The notes: generated by a model from the sequence alone, not told the origin. Shown: positions 1-6,906, counted from the first letter of the stretch. The stretch: 9,773 bases of DNA from JAKEGK01 sp036507695 (GCA_036507695.1 DATCIR010000121.1:1-9773), one strand, 5' to 3'. Program-made: numbers and translations.

Positions 1-995
1 ACCAAGTCCAGCAAGAGTTGCTCGCTGACGACCCCGCGGCTCACCGCGCTCTCTTCGCGCAGGGCGCGCTGCAATTCCGGCACACTCGCGGTCGCGGTGC
101 CCAGTTTACCCACCACAATACCCGCCGCCAGATTGGCCAGGCTCATGGCGTCCGCTAAGTCTTCGCCCGCCGCCAGCGCGGCGGCCAGCACGGAAATCAC
201 CGTGTCGCCCGCGCCCGTCACGTCGTAAACCTCGCGCGCGCGCGTCGGAATATGCAGGGGTTTGTGTTGGTCCCGAATCAAACTCATGCCGCGCTCGCTG
301 CGGGTCACCAGCAAGGCTTGCAAATCCAACTCGCGGCGCAACTGCTCGCCTTTTTGCTCAATGTCCTCATCGCCGGCGCATACTCCCACGACGGCTTCAA
401 ATTCGGAAAGATTGGGGGTCAGCAAGGTCGCGCCCCGGTAACGATAAAAATCCGTTCCCTTGGGATCGATCACTACCGGCTTATCCTTGTCTCTGGCGAG
501 TGCAATTAACTGCTCAACGATTTGCAAGCTGCCTTTGCCATAATCGGATAACACCACCACATCGGCCGCCGGCAGCTCTTGCTCGTATCGCGCCAATAAA
601 CCTTTGGGATCATAGCCGCAAAAACCGTCCTCGAAATCCATGCGAATGAGCTGTTGATGGCGGCTCAGGATACGCAGTTTGGTGACTGTCGCGTAGCCCG
701 GCAGTTTTTCAAAACAACAGGCAACGCCTTTGCGTTCCAGTAAGTGCTGCAAGGAATTCGCGGCTTCATCATCGCCGGTTAAACCAATCACGGTCGCCTT
801 GGCGCCCAGCGAGCTGATGTTAAGCGCCACGTTACCGGCGCCACCAGCCCGTTCTTCCGTGTCACCCACGTGCACCACCGGCACCGGCGCCTCCGGCGAA
901 ATGCGCGTGGTGTCGCCGTACCAATAACGGTCCAGCATCAAGTCCCCGACGACCAGAATGCTTGCTTTAGTAAAATCCGGAATTTTGGGTTTCAT
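1..995 (-). CDS. hldE: HldE, bifunctional D-glycero-beta-D-manno-heptose-7-phosphate kinase / heptose-1-phosphate adenylyltransferase (partial, N-terminal 331 codons)
   Basis: This cytoplasmic enzyme of ADP-heptose synthesis phosphorylates heptose-7-phosphate at C1 (N-terminal ribokinase-like domain) and later adenylylates heptose-1-phosphate (C-terminal domain), supplying the LPS inner core. I translated the minus strand from the ATG at 993-995. It opens MKPKIPDFTKASILVVGDLM and contains DRYWYG, RISPEAPVPVV, ERAGGAGNVALN, VVIDPKGTDFYRYRGATLLT and PNLSEFEAVVG. The catalytic motif DVTGAGDT has its Asp at residue 264, the same number as in E. coli HldE, which supports this start. The gene runs off the left edge at codon 331, so essentially the whole kinase domain is present and the nucleotidyltransferase domain (family length about 475) is outside. 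No clear Shine-Dalgarno precedes the ATG. The gene is G+C-rich compared with the glycosyltransferases beside it. Identification is very secure; only completeness beyond the edge is unknown. Confidence 0.96.
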   Translation of the reverse strand, partial: MKPKIPDFTKASILVVGDLMLDRYWYGDTTRISPEAPVPVVHVGDTEERAGGAGNVALNISSLGAKATVIGLTGDDEAANSLQHLLERKGVACCFEKLPGYATVTKLRILSRHQQLIRMDFEDGFCGYDPKGLLARYEQELPAADVVVLSDYGKGSLQIVEQLIALARDKDKPVVIDPKGTDFYRYRGATLLTPNLSEFEAVVGVCAGDEDIEQKGEQLRRELDLQALLVTRSERGMSLIRDQHKPLHIPTRAREVYDVTGAGDTVISVLAAALAAGEDLADAMSLANLAAGIVVGKLGTATASVPELQRALREESAVSRGVVSEQLLLDL

Positions 996-1061
996 GTGCA
1001 GCTGTGAAATTAAGCTATTTAAAATCAATAAGATAGATTTAACGCGGCTCTAAAAATGGTA

Positions 1062-1070
1062 ATCATAGCA
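1062..1070 (-). promoter_or_regulatory. Candidate extended -10 promoter for hldE
   Basis: On the minus strand the sequence TGC-TATGAT matches an extended -10 element (TGnTATAAT, five of six in the hexamer), with the hexamer at 1062-1067. Transcription from it would start near 1055 and leave a leader of about 60 bases before the hldE ATG. No convincing -35 hexamer lies 16-18 bases upstream, as expected if the TG extension replaces it. The hairpin at 1074-1096 lies directly upstream, where a -35 would be. This is inferred from consensus only. Confidence 0.3.
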
Positions 1071-1073
1071 TAG

Positions 1074-1096
1074 CTTTACGGCATCGCGCCGCAAAG
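1074..1096 (-). other. Inverted repeat between the CgeB-like glycosyltransferase gene and hldE
   Basis: Read on the minus strand, the arms CTTTGCGGC and GCCGTAAAG pair over 9 positions (8 Watson-Crick pairs and one G-U) around a 5-base loop GCGAT. On the plus strand the G-U pair becomes an A-C mismatch, so the structure favours minus-strand RNA. It starts about 50 bases after the stop codon of the upstream glycosyltransferase gene. No U-tract follows directly, so it is not a textbook intrinsic terminator. It could be a weak terminator, an operator, or a structure in a long hldE leader. Confidence 0.4.
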
Positions 1097-1115
1097 AATC
1101 GCCTTGGCCTGCTTG

Positions 1116-1145
1116 ATTATACGCGCGCTGTCGAACATGGATTAA
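1116..1145 (-). promoter_or_regulatory. Candidate distal promoter for hldE (perfect TATAAT)
   Basis: A perfect -10 hexamer TATAAT occurs on the minus strand at 1116-1121. The best -35 partner is TTAATC at 1140-1145 with an 18-base spacer, but it matches TTGACA at only three positions. It lies just after the stop codon of the preceding minus-strand gene, where a promoter for hldE would be expected. A transcript from here would carry the 1074-1096 hairpin in a leader of about 110 bases. A chance match is possible because the -35 is poor. Confidence 0.3.
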
Positions 1146-1146
1146 G

Positions 1147-2136
1147 TTAGAAGTTTTTGTGCACGCAGCGGATGGTTTGCATGATGTATTCCGCGCGTTT
1201 TACATCGGTATGGTATTGCAGCAAGTGGTTTTTTCCATTGGCGGCAATCCGCTCGCGAGCCTCATTATTTTTCAGATAATATCCGCAAAGTTCCAGCAGG
1301 TCCGACAAATCGTCCCGGCAAAATACCACATGCTGTTCATTAACAAAATTATTGGGGATATTGAATTGCGGCTGCTGGGAAATCATGAAACTGCCCACGG
1401 CAGGCACTTCCCAATAACGCATGGTGTCCCAGCCTCCGCCGCGAAAATTCAAAACGATTTTGCAGCGCGCCAGTTCCTGCAGGTAAAATTCGCCTTTGCG
1501 TTTGTACTTGCTGAATTTCTGGTTGCGTTCAGTGCCGTTGGCTTTACAGTCAAATTGGGGAGACAACAGGTCCAGCGCCTGAACCCTGATGGGATGCGAT
1601 TCTACCGCCCAAAAAGACACAGCATATTTTTTTTCAGTAGGCAGTTTGCCCACGCGATCCATATTAAACGACATGGGCAACGGAAAAACGTTTTCGCCAT
1701 AGTCCTGGCCTATCAGCATTTCCCGCTTGAACATCAAATCGAATGGGCGCTTTTCAATAGCGGCGTGATATAACTCGGTACGACCGTAGATAGTGAGATC
1801 CCTGCCGATGACCGCCTGATCACCGCCATCGATAAACACCACGGGTACCGCCGCGGGGATTTTATCCATGAAGTTAAAATAAGTCTCAAAACAATCGACT
1901 TTCGCCGAGCCGACCATAACAATGTCAAAATGCTTTACCGGTAGATTCACAATGCTGGGCAAAAAACTCCCGGTAACGTAACCGAGATTTTTGGGGTACT
2001 TTTTGTAGGGGACGTGGTATTTCTGGTTCCAGTGATAATCGATGACGTTTTTTACGCCAAAAAGCTTTACAAGACCCGAATAAGTCAGGTCCTGCACATA
2101 GTCAGCGGAATGGCTATTAATGTATAATATTTTCAT
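1147..2136 (-). CDS. Glycosyltransferase, CgeB-like / Glyco_trans_1_2 type
   Basis: This is a predicted cytoplasmic sugar transferase of GT-B type, 329 residues, with no signal peptide or membrane segment. The start MKILYINSHSADYVQDL is a Rossmann-like beginning with little similarity I can name. The recognisable part is C-terminal. From about residue 229 it reads NFRGGGWDTMRYWEVPAVGS, the (M)R-[YF]-W-E-(V/I)-P-A-x-G pattern of the Glyco_trans_1_2 family related to spore-maturation protein CgeB, in which the Glu is thought to contact the donor sugar. It is followed by a segment FVNEQHVVFCRDDLSDLLEL and a helical end containing NNEARERIAANGKNHLL, both typical of that family. Donor and acceptor cannot be deduced. 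It is on the same strand as hldE, 151 bases upstream of it, and is divergent from the GT2 gene across a 90-base gap with its own candidate promoter. The context makes LPS core or O-chain assembly its probable role. Confidence 0.8.
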   Translation of the reverse strand: MKILYINSHSADYVQDLTYSGLVKLFGVKNVIDYHWNQKYHVPYKKYPKNLGYVTGSFLPSIVNLPVKHFDIVMVGSAKVDCFETYFNFMDKIPAAVPVVFIDGGDQAVIGRDLTIYGRTELYHAAIEKRPFDLMFKREMLIGQDYGENVFPLPMSFNMDRVGKLPTEKKYAVSFWAVESHPIRVQALDLLSPQFDCKANGTERNQKFSKYKRKGEFYLQELARCKIVLNFRGGGWDTMRYWEVPAVGSFMISQQPQFNIPNNFVNEQHVVFCRDDLSDLLELCGYYLKNNEARERIAANGKNHLLQYHTDVKRAEYIMQTIRCVHKNF

Positions 2137-2166
2137 TTTTGACCGGCATAGGCTTGAATGGCCGGA

Positions 2167-2194
2167 ATTCTAGCAGGAATGCCTCTGCAAACAA
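2167..2194 (-). promoter_or_regulatory. Candidate sigma70-type promoter for the CgeB-like glycosyltransferase
   Basis: On the minus strand, -35 TTGTTT (2189-2194) is separated by 16 bases from -10 TAGAAT (2167-2172), and the -10 carries an upstream TGC, giving an extended -10. Transcription would begin near 2160 and leave a leader of about 25 bases before the ATG at 2134-2136. The -10 is five of six to consensus, the -35 three of six. It is the best promoter match I see in the window. No obvious Shine-Dalgarno follows. Confidence 0.45.
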
Positions 2195-2226
2195 GCGTTT
2201 CATAAAATCAATAGACTCACTACAAC

Positions 2227-3087
2227 ATGCCCGACAACGAATCCGCAATGCCGCATCTGAAAGTCAGCCTCATTATCGCATTTTACAAAGACCTGGAAGC
2301 GCTCGATTTGATATTTAACGCGTTGCGCCTGCAGACGTACAAAAATTTTCAGGTGGTCGTCGCGGAAGATAACGATTCACCCGACACCAAGGCGTTCCTC
2401 ACCAAACAAACCGGTCTTGACATAGCGCATGTTTACCATCCCGACATCGGCCGTACCAAAGCCGCCGCGCAAAATAAGGCGGTGTGCGCCTCAACTGGTG
2501 ACTATTTGATTTTTATTGACGGCGACTGCATACCCTATTCCACTTTTATGGAGGGGCATCTTGTATTCAGTGCGCCAAAACGCGTAATGTCCGGGCGGCG
2601 TGTAAACGTGCCGGAAAAATTGAGCCAACAACTAAGACAACGGACACTTTCCAGCCTGGAGCTTGAAAAACATTATCTTTGGTATTCGCTCCGCGACCTG
2701 ATGTGGGAAAAGGGTTCTCATTACGAACAAGGATTTTATTTCAATCCCGGCGGTTTTTTCTATAACAACATAATGAGCATTAAACCAAGAAACCTGCAAA
2801 TTCTCGGCTGCAATTTTTCCTGTTACAAACAGGATTTCATCGCCATCAACGGCTTCGACGAGAGCTATGGATTATCGTTTTTAGGCGACGATACCGACCT
2901 GAATTGGCGGTTTGTCGACTATGGCGCCGCTCTCATGTCATGTAAAAACATTGCCAATACCTTTCATCTCCACCACGAGCGGCCCAAACCTAAATATGAC
3001 CCAAGTGAGGATGTGCGGCGATTCAACAAACGAAAAGCCGAGCGAAAGTATTTTTGCGAACAGGGAATTAACCAATACTGTAAATAA
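2227..3087 (+). CDS. Family 2 glycosyltransferase (GT-A fold)
   Basis: This is a predicted inverting GT2 glycosyltransferase of 286 residues, acting in the cytoplasm on a nucleotide-sugar donor. The N-terminal GT-A core starts at about residue 12 (KVSLIIAFYKD). The first donor-binding acidic pair is E47-D48 in VVVAEDN, the segment GRTKAAAQNKA at 75-85 is typical, and the metal-binding DxD is D98-G99-D100 in IFIDGDC. A later stretch reads LGCNFSCYKQDFIAINGFDE and then GDDTDLNWR (220-228), matching the galactosyltransferase-like C-terminal region in which the acidic cluster includes the probable catalytic base. No membrane helix is visible. The ATG at 2227 lacks a good Shine-Dalgarno, and a second ATG at codon 8 is an alternative start that would leave the domain intact. 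The gene ends 1 base before the stop of the convergent ligase-family gene. The sugar specificity is unknown; LPS core or O-chain synthesis is inferred from context. Confidence 0.88.
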   Translation: MPDNESAMPHLKVSLIIAFYKDLEALDLIFNALRLQTYKNFQVVVAEDNDSPDTKAFLTKQTGLDIAHVYHPDIGRTKAAAQNKAVCASTGDYLIFIDGDCIPYSTFMEGHLVFSAPKRVMSGRRVNVPEKLSQQLRQRTLSSLELEKHYLWYSLRDLMWEKGSHYEQGFYFNPGGFFYNNIMSIKPRNLQILGCNFSCYKQDFIAINGFDESYGLSFLGDDTDLNWRFVDYGAALMSCKNIANTFHLHHERPKPKYDPSEDVRRFNKRKAERKYFCEQGINQYCK

Positions 3088-3088
3088 C

Positions 3089-4348
3089 TTACCCATCAGC
3101 CGGAAAAGATGATTGGGTTTTGTGATTGATACTGCTCATCAAACCACTGGCAAATACTATAAAAAACATTGCATATAAATTCACAAACGGATTCCTTGTC
3201 AGCCAGCCCTCGCTTAACCCAAAAACTGCAAACGCGGTGATGAATGTTACACCACCAAGCGCATAAAATCGTTGCGCATGCTCCGTAACCTTGTCCCAAT
3301 GCGAGTAGAACAGTAAAAATGGCAGCATCAGGATAAAAACTACCAGCGCAATGAATCCAACCATACCCCGGGTTGCCAACGCCTGAAAATAAATGCTGTG
3401 CGCCTGATCGCCTTCCAGATAAACCTTATTCGCCAGACCTTCTTTGGCGAGCCGCTGCCTGTCAATTGATAAATCCCCAATTCCCGTGCCGAGTACTGGA
3501 TGTTCTTTAAAAATCGTGACGCTGTCGCGCCATAAGTTGAGGCGAATGCCCCATGATGTGCCAAGAGCGGGATTTTTCTGATAGGCCTGCAAGTCGCGCA
3601 TGCCGCTGTTGAAAGCCGATTTGATTTTTCCAGGTTGCCAAATTGAACCAACTCCAACACTGGTCAATAACACTAAACCAATAACAGCCCAGCCTTTTGC
3701 ATTGATACTGTGGCGATACATCCACAACCATATCGGCACTAAAATCGGGACCAACAACCACGCACCCCGCGTCAATGACAACACGCTGGCATAGATGCCA
3801 GCACAAGCCGCAACAATACAGATAATAATCTGCCATTTTTTCAGTTTAAGCGTAAAAACCGCAGCAATTAGAATAGCCGAAAACAATATCGCTGTATCAC
3901 CCAAAACAATCTTGTGATAGGCGCCATCAGCAGCGCTGTAATTCAATATATACACTTCATACCATGCTTGCGCGCCCAAAATAATTGCACCGATGCCGAT
4001 ACTTAAAATGAATGCTTCCGTGGCTGGTTTGGTGTAATAACGCACCATACAATAAATTGGAATGATTGCGATAAAACGTATAAAATTCTCGAAGTGTTTA
4101 ATTCCCTCCCGGAAATTCTCAGTATTGAGATAAGACAAGATAGACAAACAAAAAAATATCAGCAAGCCTGTTAACACCCGCTTTTCCCAGGGCAACAAAA
4201 TTTTCCAGCCCCGCCAACCAAACACCAGCGACAGCAGGAACAATAAAACATATATAATAGTGCCGCTATGTTTTACACTTGCAGTAACTAATGGAAATAA
4301 AAGGATGAGAATTAAAATCGACTGTTTTAACAACTTGTCAAATTGCAT
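3089..4348 (-). CDS. O-antigen ligase / polymerase family membrane protein (Wzy_C domain, WaaL-like)
   Basis: This is a 419-residue polytopic inner-membrane protein. Family members either ligate undecaprenyl-linked O-chain to lipid A-core in the periplasm (WaaL) or polymerise repeat units (Wzy). About a dozen hydrophobic segments run from residue 10 to about 403, interrupted by a long hydrophilic loop at about 236-325. Family marks are SLTRGAW with R194, the stretch SWGIRLNLWRDSVTIF followed by KEHPVLGTGIGD, and AHSIYFQALATRG with H317. An Arg and a His in comparable places are functionally important in characterised WaaL proteins. The length fits WaaL. With hldE nearby, a ligase is more likely than a polymerase, but the motifs do not separate the two, so I give no symbol. 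The start at 4346-4348 has only a weak GGA 9 bases upstream. The gene is divergent from the FkbM gene (58-base gap) and AT-rich (33% G+C in one sampled line). Confidence 0.85.
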   Translation of the reverse strand: MQFDKLLKQSILILILLFPLVTASVKHSGTIIYVLLFLLSLVFGWRGWKILLPWEKRVLTGLLIFFCLSILSYLNTENFREGIKHFENFIRFIAIIPIYCMVRYYTKPATEAFILSIGIGAIILGAQAWYEVYILNYSAADGAYHKIVLGDTAILFSAILIAAVFTLKLKKWQIIICIVAACAGIYASVLSLTRGAWLLVPILVPIWLWMYRHSINAKGWAVIGLVLLTSVGVGSIWQPGKIKSAFNSGMRDLQAYQKNPALGTSWGIRLNLWRDSVTIFKEHPVLGTGIGDLSIDRQRLAKEGLANKVYLEGDQAHSIYFQALATRGMVGFIALVVFILMLPFLLFYSHWDKVTEHAQRFYALGGVTFITAFAVFGLSEGWLTRNPFVNLYAMFFIVFASGLMSSINHKTQSSFPADG

Positions 4349-4406
4349 GTTTACTAATTCCAGAAATAACGAACCCGGTTAAACCTACAGGTAGAATTCT
4401 AAGATT

Positions 4407-5141
4407 ATGAAGAGCTTGGTAAAAAGATACAACTGGCTTACGAAAGTTCATTTTGATAAAAAATCCGGGTTCCATTACTACGACAGATATAGGTACAAAG
4501 TATTCATAAGACACCCCAGACATTATTTACCTGAAAAAGATATCCAATGGCTTTGCGAAAACATTATTTATAAGCATTACCTGCCAAAGGATGCAGACCA
4601 GGTTGTCGATCTGGGGGTTGGCTATGGCGATGAAGCAGTATATCTGAAAAATCTGTCGCCCCAGGTAAAATATCTAGGCGTTGAAGCACAACCGGTTATC
4701 TATGAATGCGCTTGCAATACATTTCGTCAGCTGGGTTCGCATTTTTCCGTCTCTCCTTTTGCTGTAAGCAACGAAAAATCACTACGGTTTGCCAGCCAAT
4801 TTGGATATGCGGCGGTCGGTGATACCGATAACGGGTATATCGAGATACCCACGCTAACCTGGCCTGAATTGCTTGATCGATACCACATTGCAGAAATAGA
4901 CTTACTTAAAATGAATATAGAAGGCGCCGAAAGACACGTATTGTCATCAATAGTAGATTTCAGTAAAGTGAAACGGCTGGTGGTCTCCTGCCATGATTTT
5001 CGCGCTAACCATGGGGACGGCGAGAGTTTTCGCACCAAGGAGTTTGTTACGAAAACACTATCTGACAATGGATATCATGTTACTTTCTTCAACTATGGTA
5101 TGGACTGGAGCGATGACTGGATATTCGCGTCAAGAATATAG
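4407..5141 (+). CDS. FkbM-family SAM-dependent methyltransferase
   Basis: This is a predicted class I SAM-dependent O-methyltransferase of 244 residues, soluble and cytoplasmic. After a basic, tyrosine-rich N-terminus of about 60 residues, motif I reads VVDLGVGYGDEA (D68, G70, G72, G74), the SAM-binding glycine loop. GVEAQPVIYE follows as the likely acidic end of strand 2, and the FkbM signature appears as IDLLKMNIEGAE (about 164-175). Many relatives have Asp where N170 stands (K-I/M-D-I/V-E-G). FkbM relatives in polysaccharide loci usually methylate a sugar hydroxyl, and in some O-antigens a methylated terminal sugar ends chain growth. The neighbouring ligase-family and glycosyltransferase genes make that role plausible here, though no target can be read. 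The ATG at 4407 has no strong Shine-Dalgarno. One sampled 60-base line is 35% G+C, among the lowest in the window. A possible terminator lies about 75 bases downstream. Confidence 0.85.
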   Translation: MKSLVKRYNWLTKVHFDKKSGFHYYDRYRYKVFIRHPRHYLPEKDIQWLCENIIYKHYLPKDADQVVDLGVGYGDEAVYLKNLSPQVKYLGVEAQPVIYECACNTFRQLGSHFSVSPFAVSNEKSLRFASQFGYAAVGDTDNGYIEIPTLTWPELLDRYHIAEIDLLKMNIEGAERHVLSSIVDFSKVKRLVVSCHDFRANHGDGESFRTKEFVTKTLSDNGYHVTFFNYGMDWSDDWIFASRI

Positions 5142-5215
5142 CCGCTACAACAATACTTCCCCCTAGACTTGCTCCTCGATATGAAAGCAGAAAATATTGG
5201 ATCCTGCCTCATAAT

Positions 5216-5259
5216 AAGCCGTGGTTTTCAGGCTAACATATCGGAATGACCACGGTTTT
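5216..5259 (+). terminator. Candidate terminator or hairpin downstream of the FkbM gene
   Basis: The arms AAGCCGTGGT (5216-5225) and ACCACGGTTT (5249-5258) pair over 10 positions, 7 of them a perfect G+C-rich core, and a short T run (5256-5259) ends the structure. The 23-base loop is long and the T run short, so it would be a weak intrinsic terminator for the plus-strand FkbM gene. On the opposite strand no comparable U tract follows, so it fits poorly as a terminator for the convergent GT4 gene. Confidence 0.35.
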
Positions 5260-5372
5260 CGAGATCGAGCACAACAAGCCGTGCCCAACACCTCAACCCG
5301 AGATAAACTAGTATACTTAACGGTGCGGGTTAACCAACCATTTCAATTGAGGAAGATCCTAAAGACTTATAT

Positions 5373-6464
5373 TCATTGCAATACATCAAGACATTCCGCT
5401 TTTTCCCGTTCAGGACTAAAAATTTTTATTGCCAAATGAGCTTGCTGCAGGTTTGGAATATTAACTTCACCTAACAACTCAACCGCATTCAATAATTTTA
5501 TTTTAAGATCTTCGATATTTTGATCTTCTGCCATTAAAAACGAAAAGCCAAGCTGCTGCAATTCGGGGAATGAGGTATTTTCGTAACAGATGCAGATCAA
5601 CCCATAACTTAATGCCTCAATAAAAGAGTTGCTCAACCCTTCTCCTTTACTGGGGAATATAAATATTTGCGCGCGTTGATAATATTTATCAACATCGGTG
5701 GTATAACCAACTAAGTGAATCGAGGACGAATAGCTTTTTGAAGCTATAAACTTTTGCAGGCTTTTCTCAGATTTTGCATCCATTTCTCCGACTAAAGTTA
5801 ATTCAAATGGGATGTCGCGCTCGTATAAAATACCACACGCTTCAATCGCTTCCCTCTGCCCTTTGCCGTCCGCTATGCGGCCGACATGTAATAAATGTAT
5901 AACACCGTCTTTTGGCTGATTCTGCTCCAGCATGGGTTGTTGCCGTAACGAAGGGTAGATGACTTTCAGCTGCGTTTTTTTGGCAAATGGAACGATAACC
6001 TTTACATTTTCCGCCAGATGCTGGCAGATGGCCACATGACAATCCACGCAACTGTATATCAAGCGGTGCAGCCAACTTTTCTTGATCCGGGTTTTCGTGG
6101 TGCCGTGACGCACGATGACATTCAAGTCGCGGCCCAGAAACGCAAAATATAATGAACGCAATTCCGAAGCGCCGAAAAAAATGACGTTTTTTATTTGGTG
6201 CTTTTTCAGGACTTGCCGTGTTTTCCGGATTATTGACCAGCTAAACGCATGTCGAAATTTCACGGTCTCCAGCGTTATGCTGCTATCCAGCATGTGGCTC
6301 AGGTAATATCGATCGATATAATAACCAGTCTGTGCCAGTAGCGTAACGTTCACATCGTTACACAATAGTTTGGCCAGTTTGATAGCGTCCATTTCCATGC
6401 CGCCGCTATAGGGCGACAAACAAATGATGAGCGTATTGCCTTTTGCCGTGGCCTTGGAATTCAT
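5373..6464 (-). CDS. Family 4 glycosyltransferase (GT-B, group 1)
   Basis: This is a predicted retaining glycosyltransferase of 363 residues, probably peripheral on the cytoplasmic face of the inner membrane. The N-terminal Rossmann half begins TLIICLSPYSGGMEMD, with the acceptor-side glycine turn at G21-G22. The C-terminal half opens at HVGRIADGKGQ (193-203), where R196 and K201 match the donor-phosphate-binding Arg/Lys pair. The E-x7-E motif is E275-GLSNSFI-E283, preceded by IFIFPSKG, the usual GT4 donor-sugar site. The C-terminus is intact, with a typical helical end. The sugar is unknown; LPS core or O-chain synthesis is inferred from context. Its stop faces the FkbM gene across a 231-base gap. 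Upstream is a 195-base AT-rich gap before the zinc-finger gene, in which I see no convincing promoter. No Shine-Dalgarno is clear at the ATG at 6462-6464. Confidence 0.9.
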   Translation of the reverse strand: MNSKATAKGNTLIICLSPYSGGMEMDAIKLAKLLCNDVNVTLLAQTGYYIDRYYLSHMLDSSITLETVKFRHAFSWSIIRKTRQVLKKHQIKNVIFFGASELRSLYFAFLGRDLNVIVRHGTTKTRIKKSWLHRLIYSCVDCHVAICQHLAENVKVIVPFAKKTQLKVIYPSLRQQPMLEQNQPKDGVIHLLHVGRIADGKGQREAIEACGILYERDIPFELTLVGEMDAKSEKSLQKFIASKSYSSSIHLVGYTTDVDKYYQRAQIFIFPSKGEGLSNSFIEALSYGLICICYENTSFPELQQLGFSFLMAEDQNIEDLKIKLLNAVELLGEVNIPNLQQAHLAIKIFSPEREKAECLDVLQ

Positions 6465-6659
6465 TGCATTTGAAGATGTGAATGTGTCAGATAATATTGC
6501 TCGCGATCATTGACCATCCGGCGCTTCCGGGTGACAGGTGCTCAGATGCAAGACAATGGTAGGTTTTGTTATTTCATTATTGCCCTGCAACACAAAATAT
6601 CAGCGGCCAGAATTATTGTAACTTTTTAAACATACAGAATTTGAATGCTACCGCCAAAA

Positions 6660-6866
6660 TCAATCCCTTAACACATATTCCGCGCCGCAATAGGGGCACT
6701 TGCCGTGGCCGTCATCCATGGGAATATAAACCCGGGGATGGGAGTTCCATAAACTCATGCCCTCCGTCGGGCAATGCAGCGGTAGGTCGTCGCGGGTGAT
6801 TTCATAGCGCTGTTGCGCGTTGGCCACTTGTTCGTTATTTTTATTTGGTGCTTGCGGGTCACTCAT
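6660..6866 (-). CDS. Small zf-CHCC zinc-finger domain protein
   Basis: This is a 68-residue protein with a C-terminal zinc-finger of the zf-CHCC family, the domain also found in the mitochondrial complex I subunit NDUFS6. The likely zinc ligands are C32 and H43 (LHCPTEGMSLWNSH) and C57 and C60 (GKCPYCGAEYVL). The first 25 residues are polar, probably disordered, and carry no signal. I chose the ATG at 6864-6866 because GGAG lies 9 bases upstream (6876-6879). A longer in-frame reading from TTG at 6881 would overlap that Shine-Dalgarno. The gene follows ilvE on the same strand after 40 bases and is probably co-transcribed with it. The cellular function of bacterial members is not well established, and I infer none. 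No hairpin terminator is visible downstream. Confidence 0.85.
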   Translation of the reverse strand: MSDPQAPNKNNEQVANAQQRYEITRDDLPLHCPTEGMSLWNSHPRVYIPMDDGHGKCPYCGAEYVLRD

Positions 6867-6906
6867 TACTGCCTTCTCCAATCACAACAAATCTGCAATT
6901 AATTAT

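Noticed and set aside
252..927. Two plus-strand open frames (252-509 and 730-927)
   Set aside because: Both lie antisense inside hldE, which aligns with E. coli HldE through all its motifs.
1159..1773. 204-codon open frame on the plus strand
   Set aside because: It is antisense to the CgeB-like glycosyltransferase, which carries the recognisable family motif. The plus-strand product shows no domain.
5221..5439. Plus-strand reading frame of 72 codons after the FkbM gene, starting with GTG
   Set aside because: It begins inside the candidate hairpin and its last third is antisense to the C-terminus of the GT4 gene. There is no Shine-Dalgarno and the product resembles no domain I know.
6521..6533. 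CCGG-CGCTT-CCGG repeat upstream of the GT4 gene
   Set aside because: The arms are only 4 bases and no T run follows on either strand, so a terminator or operator call is not supported.
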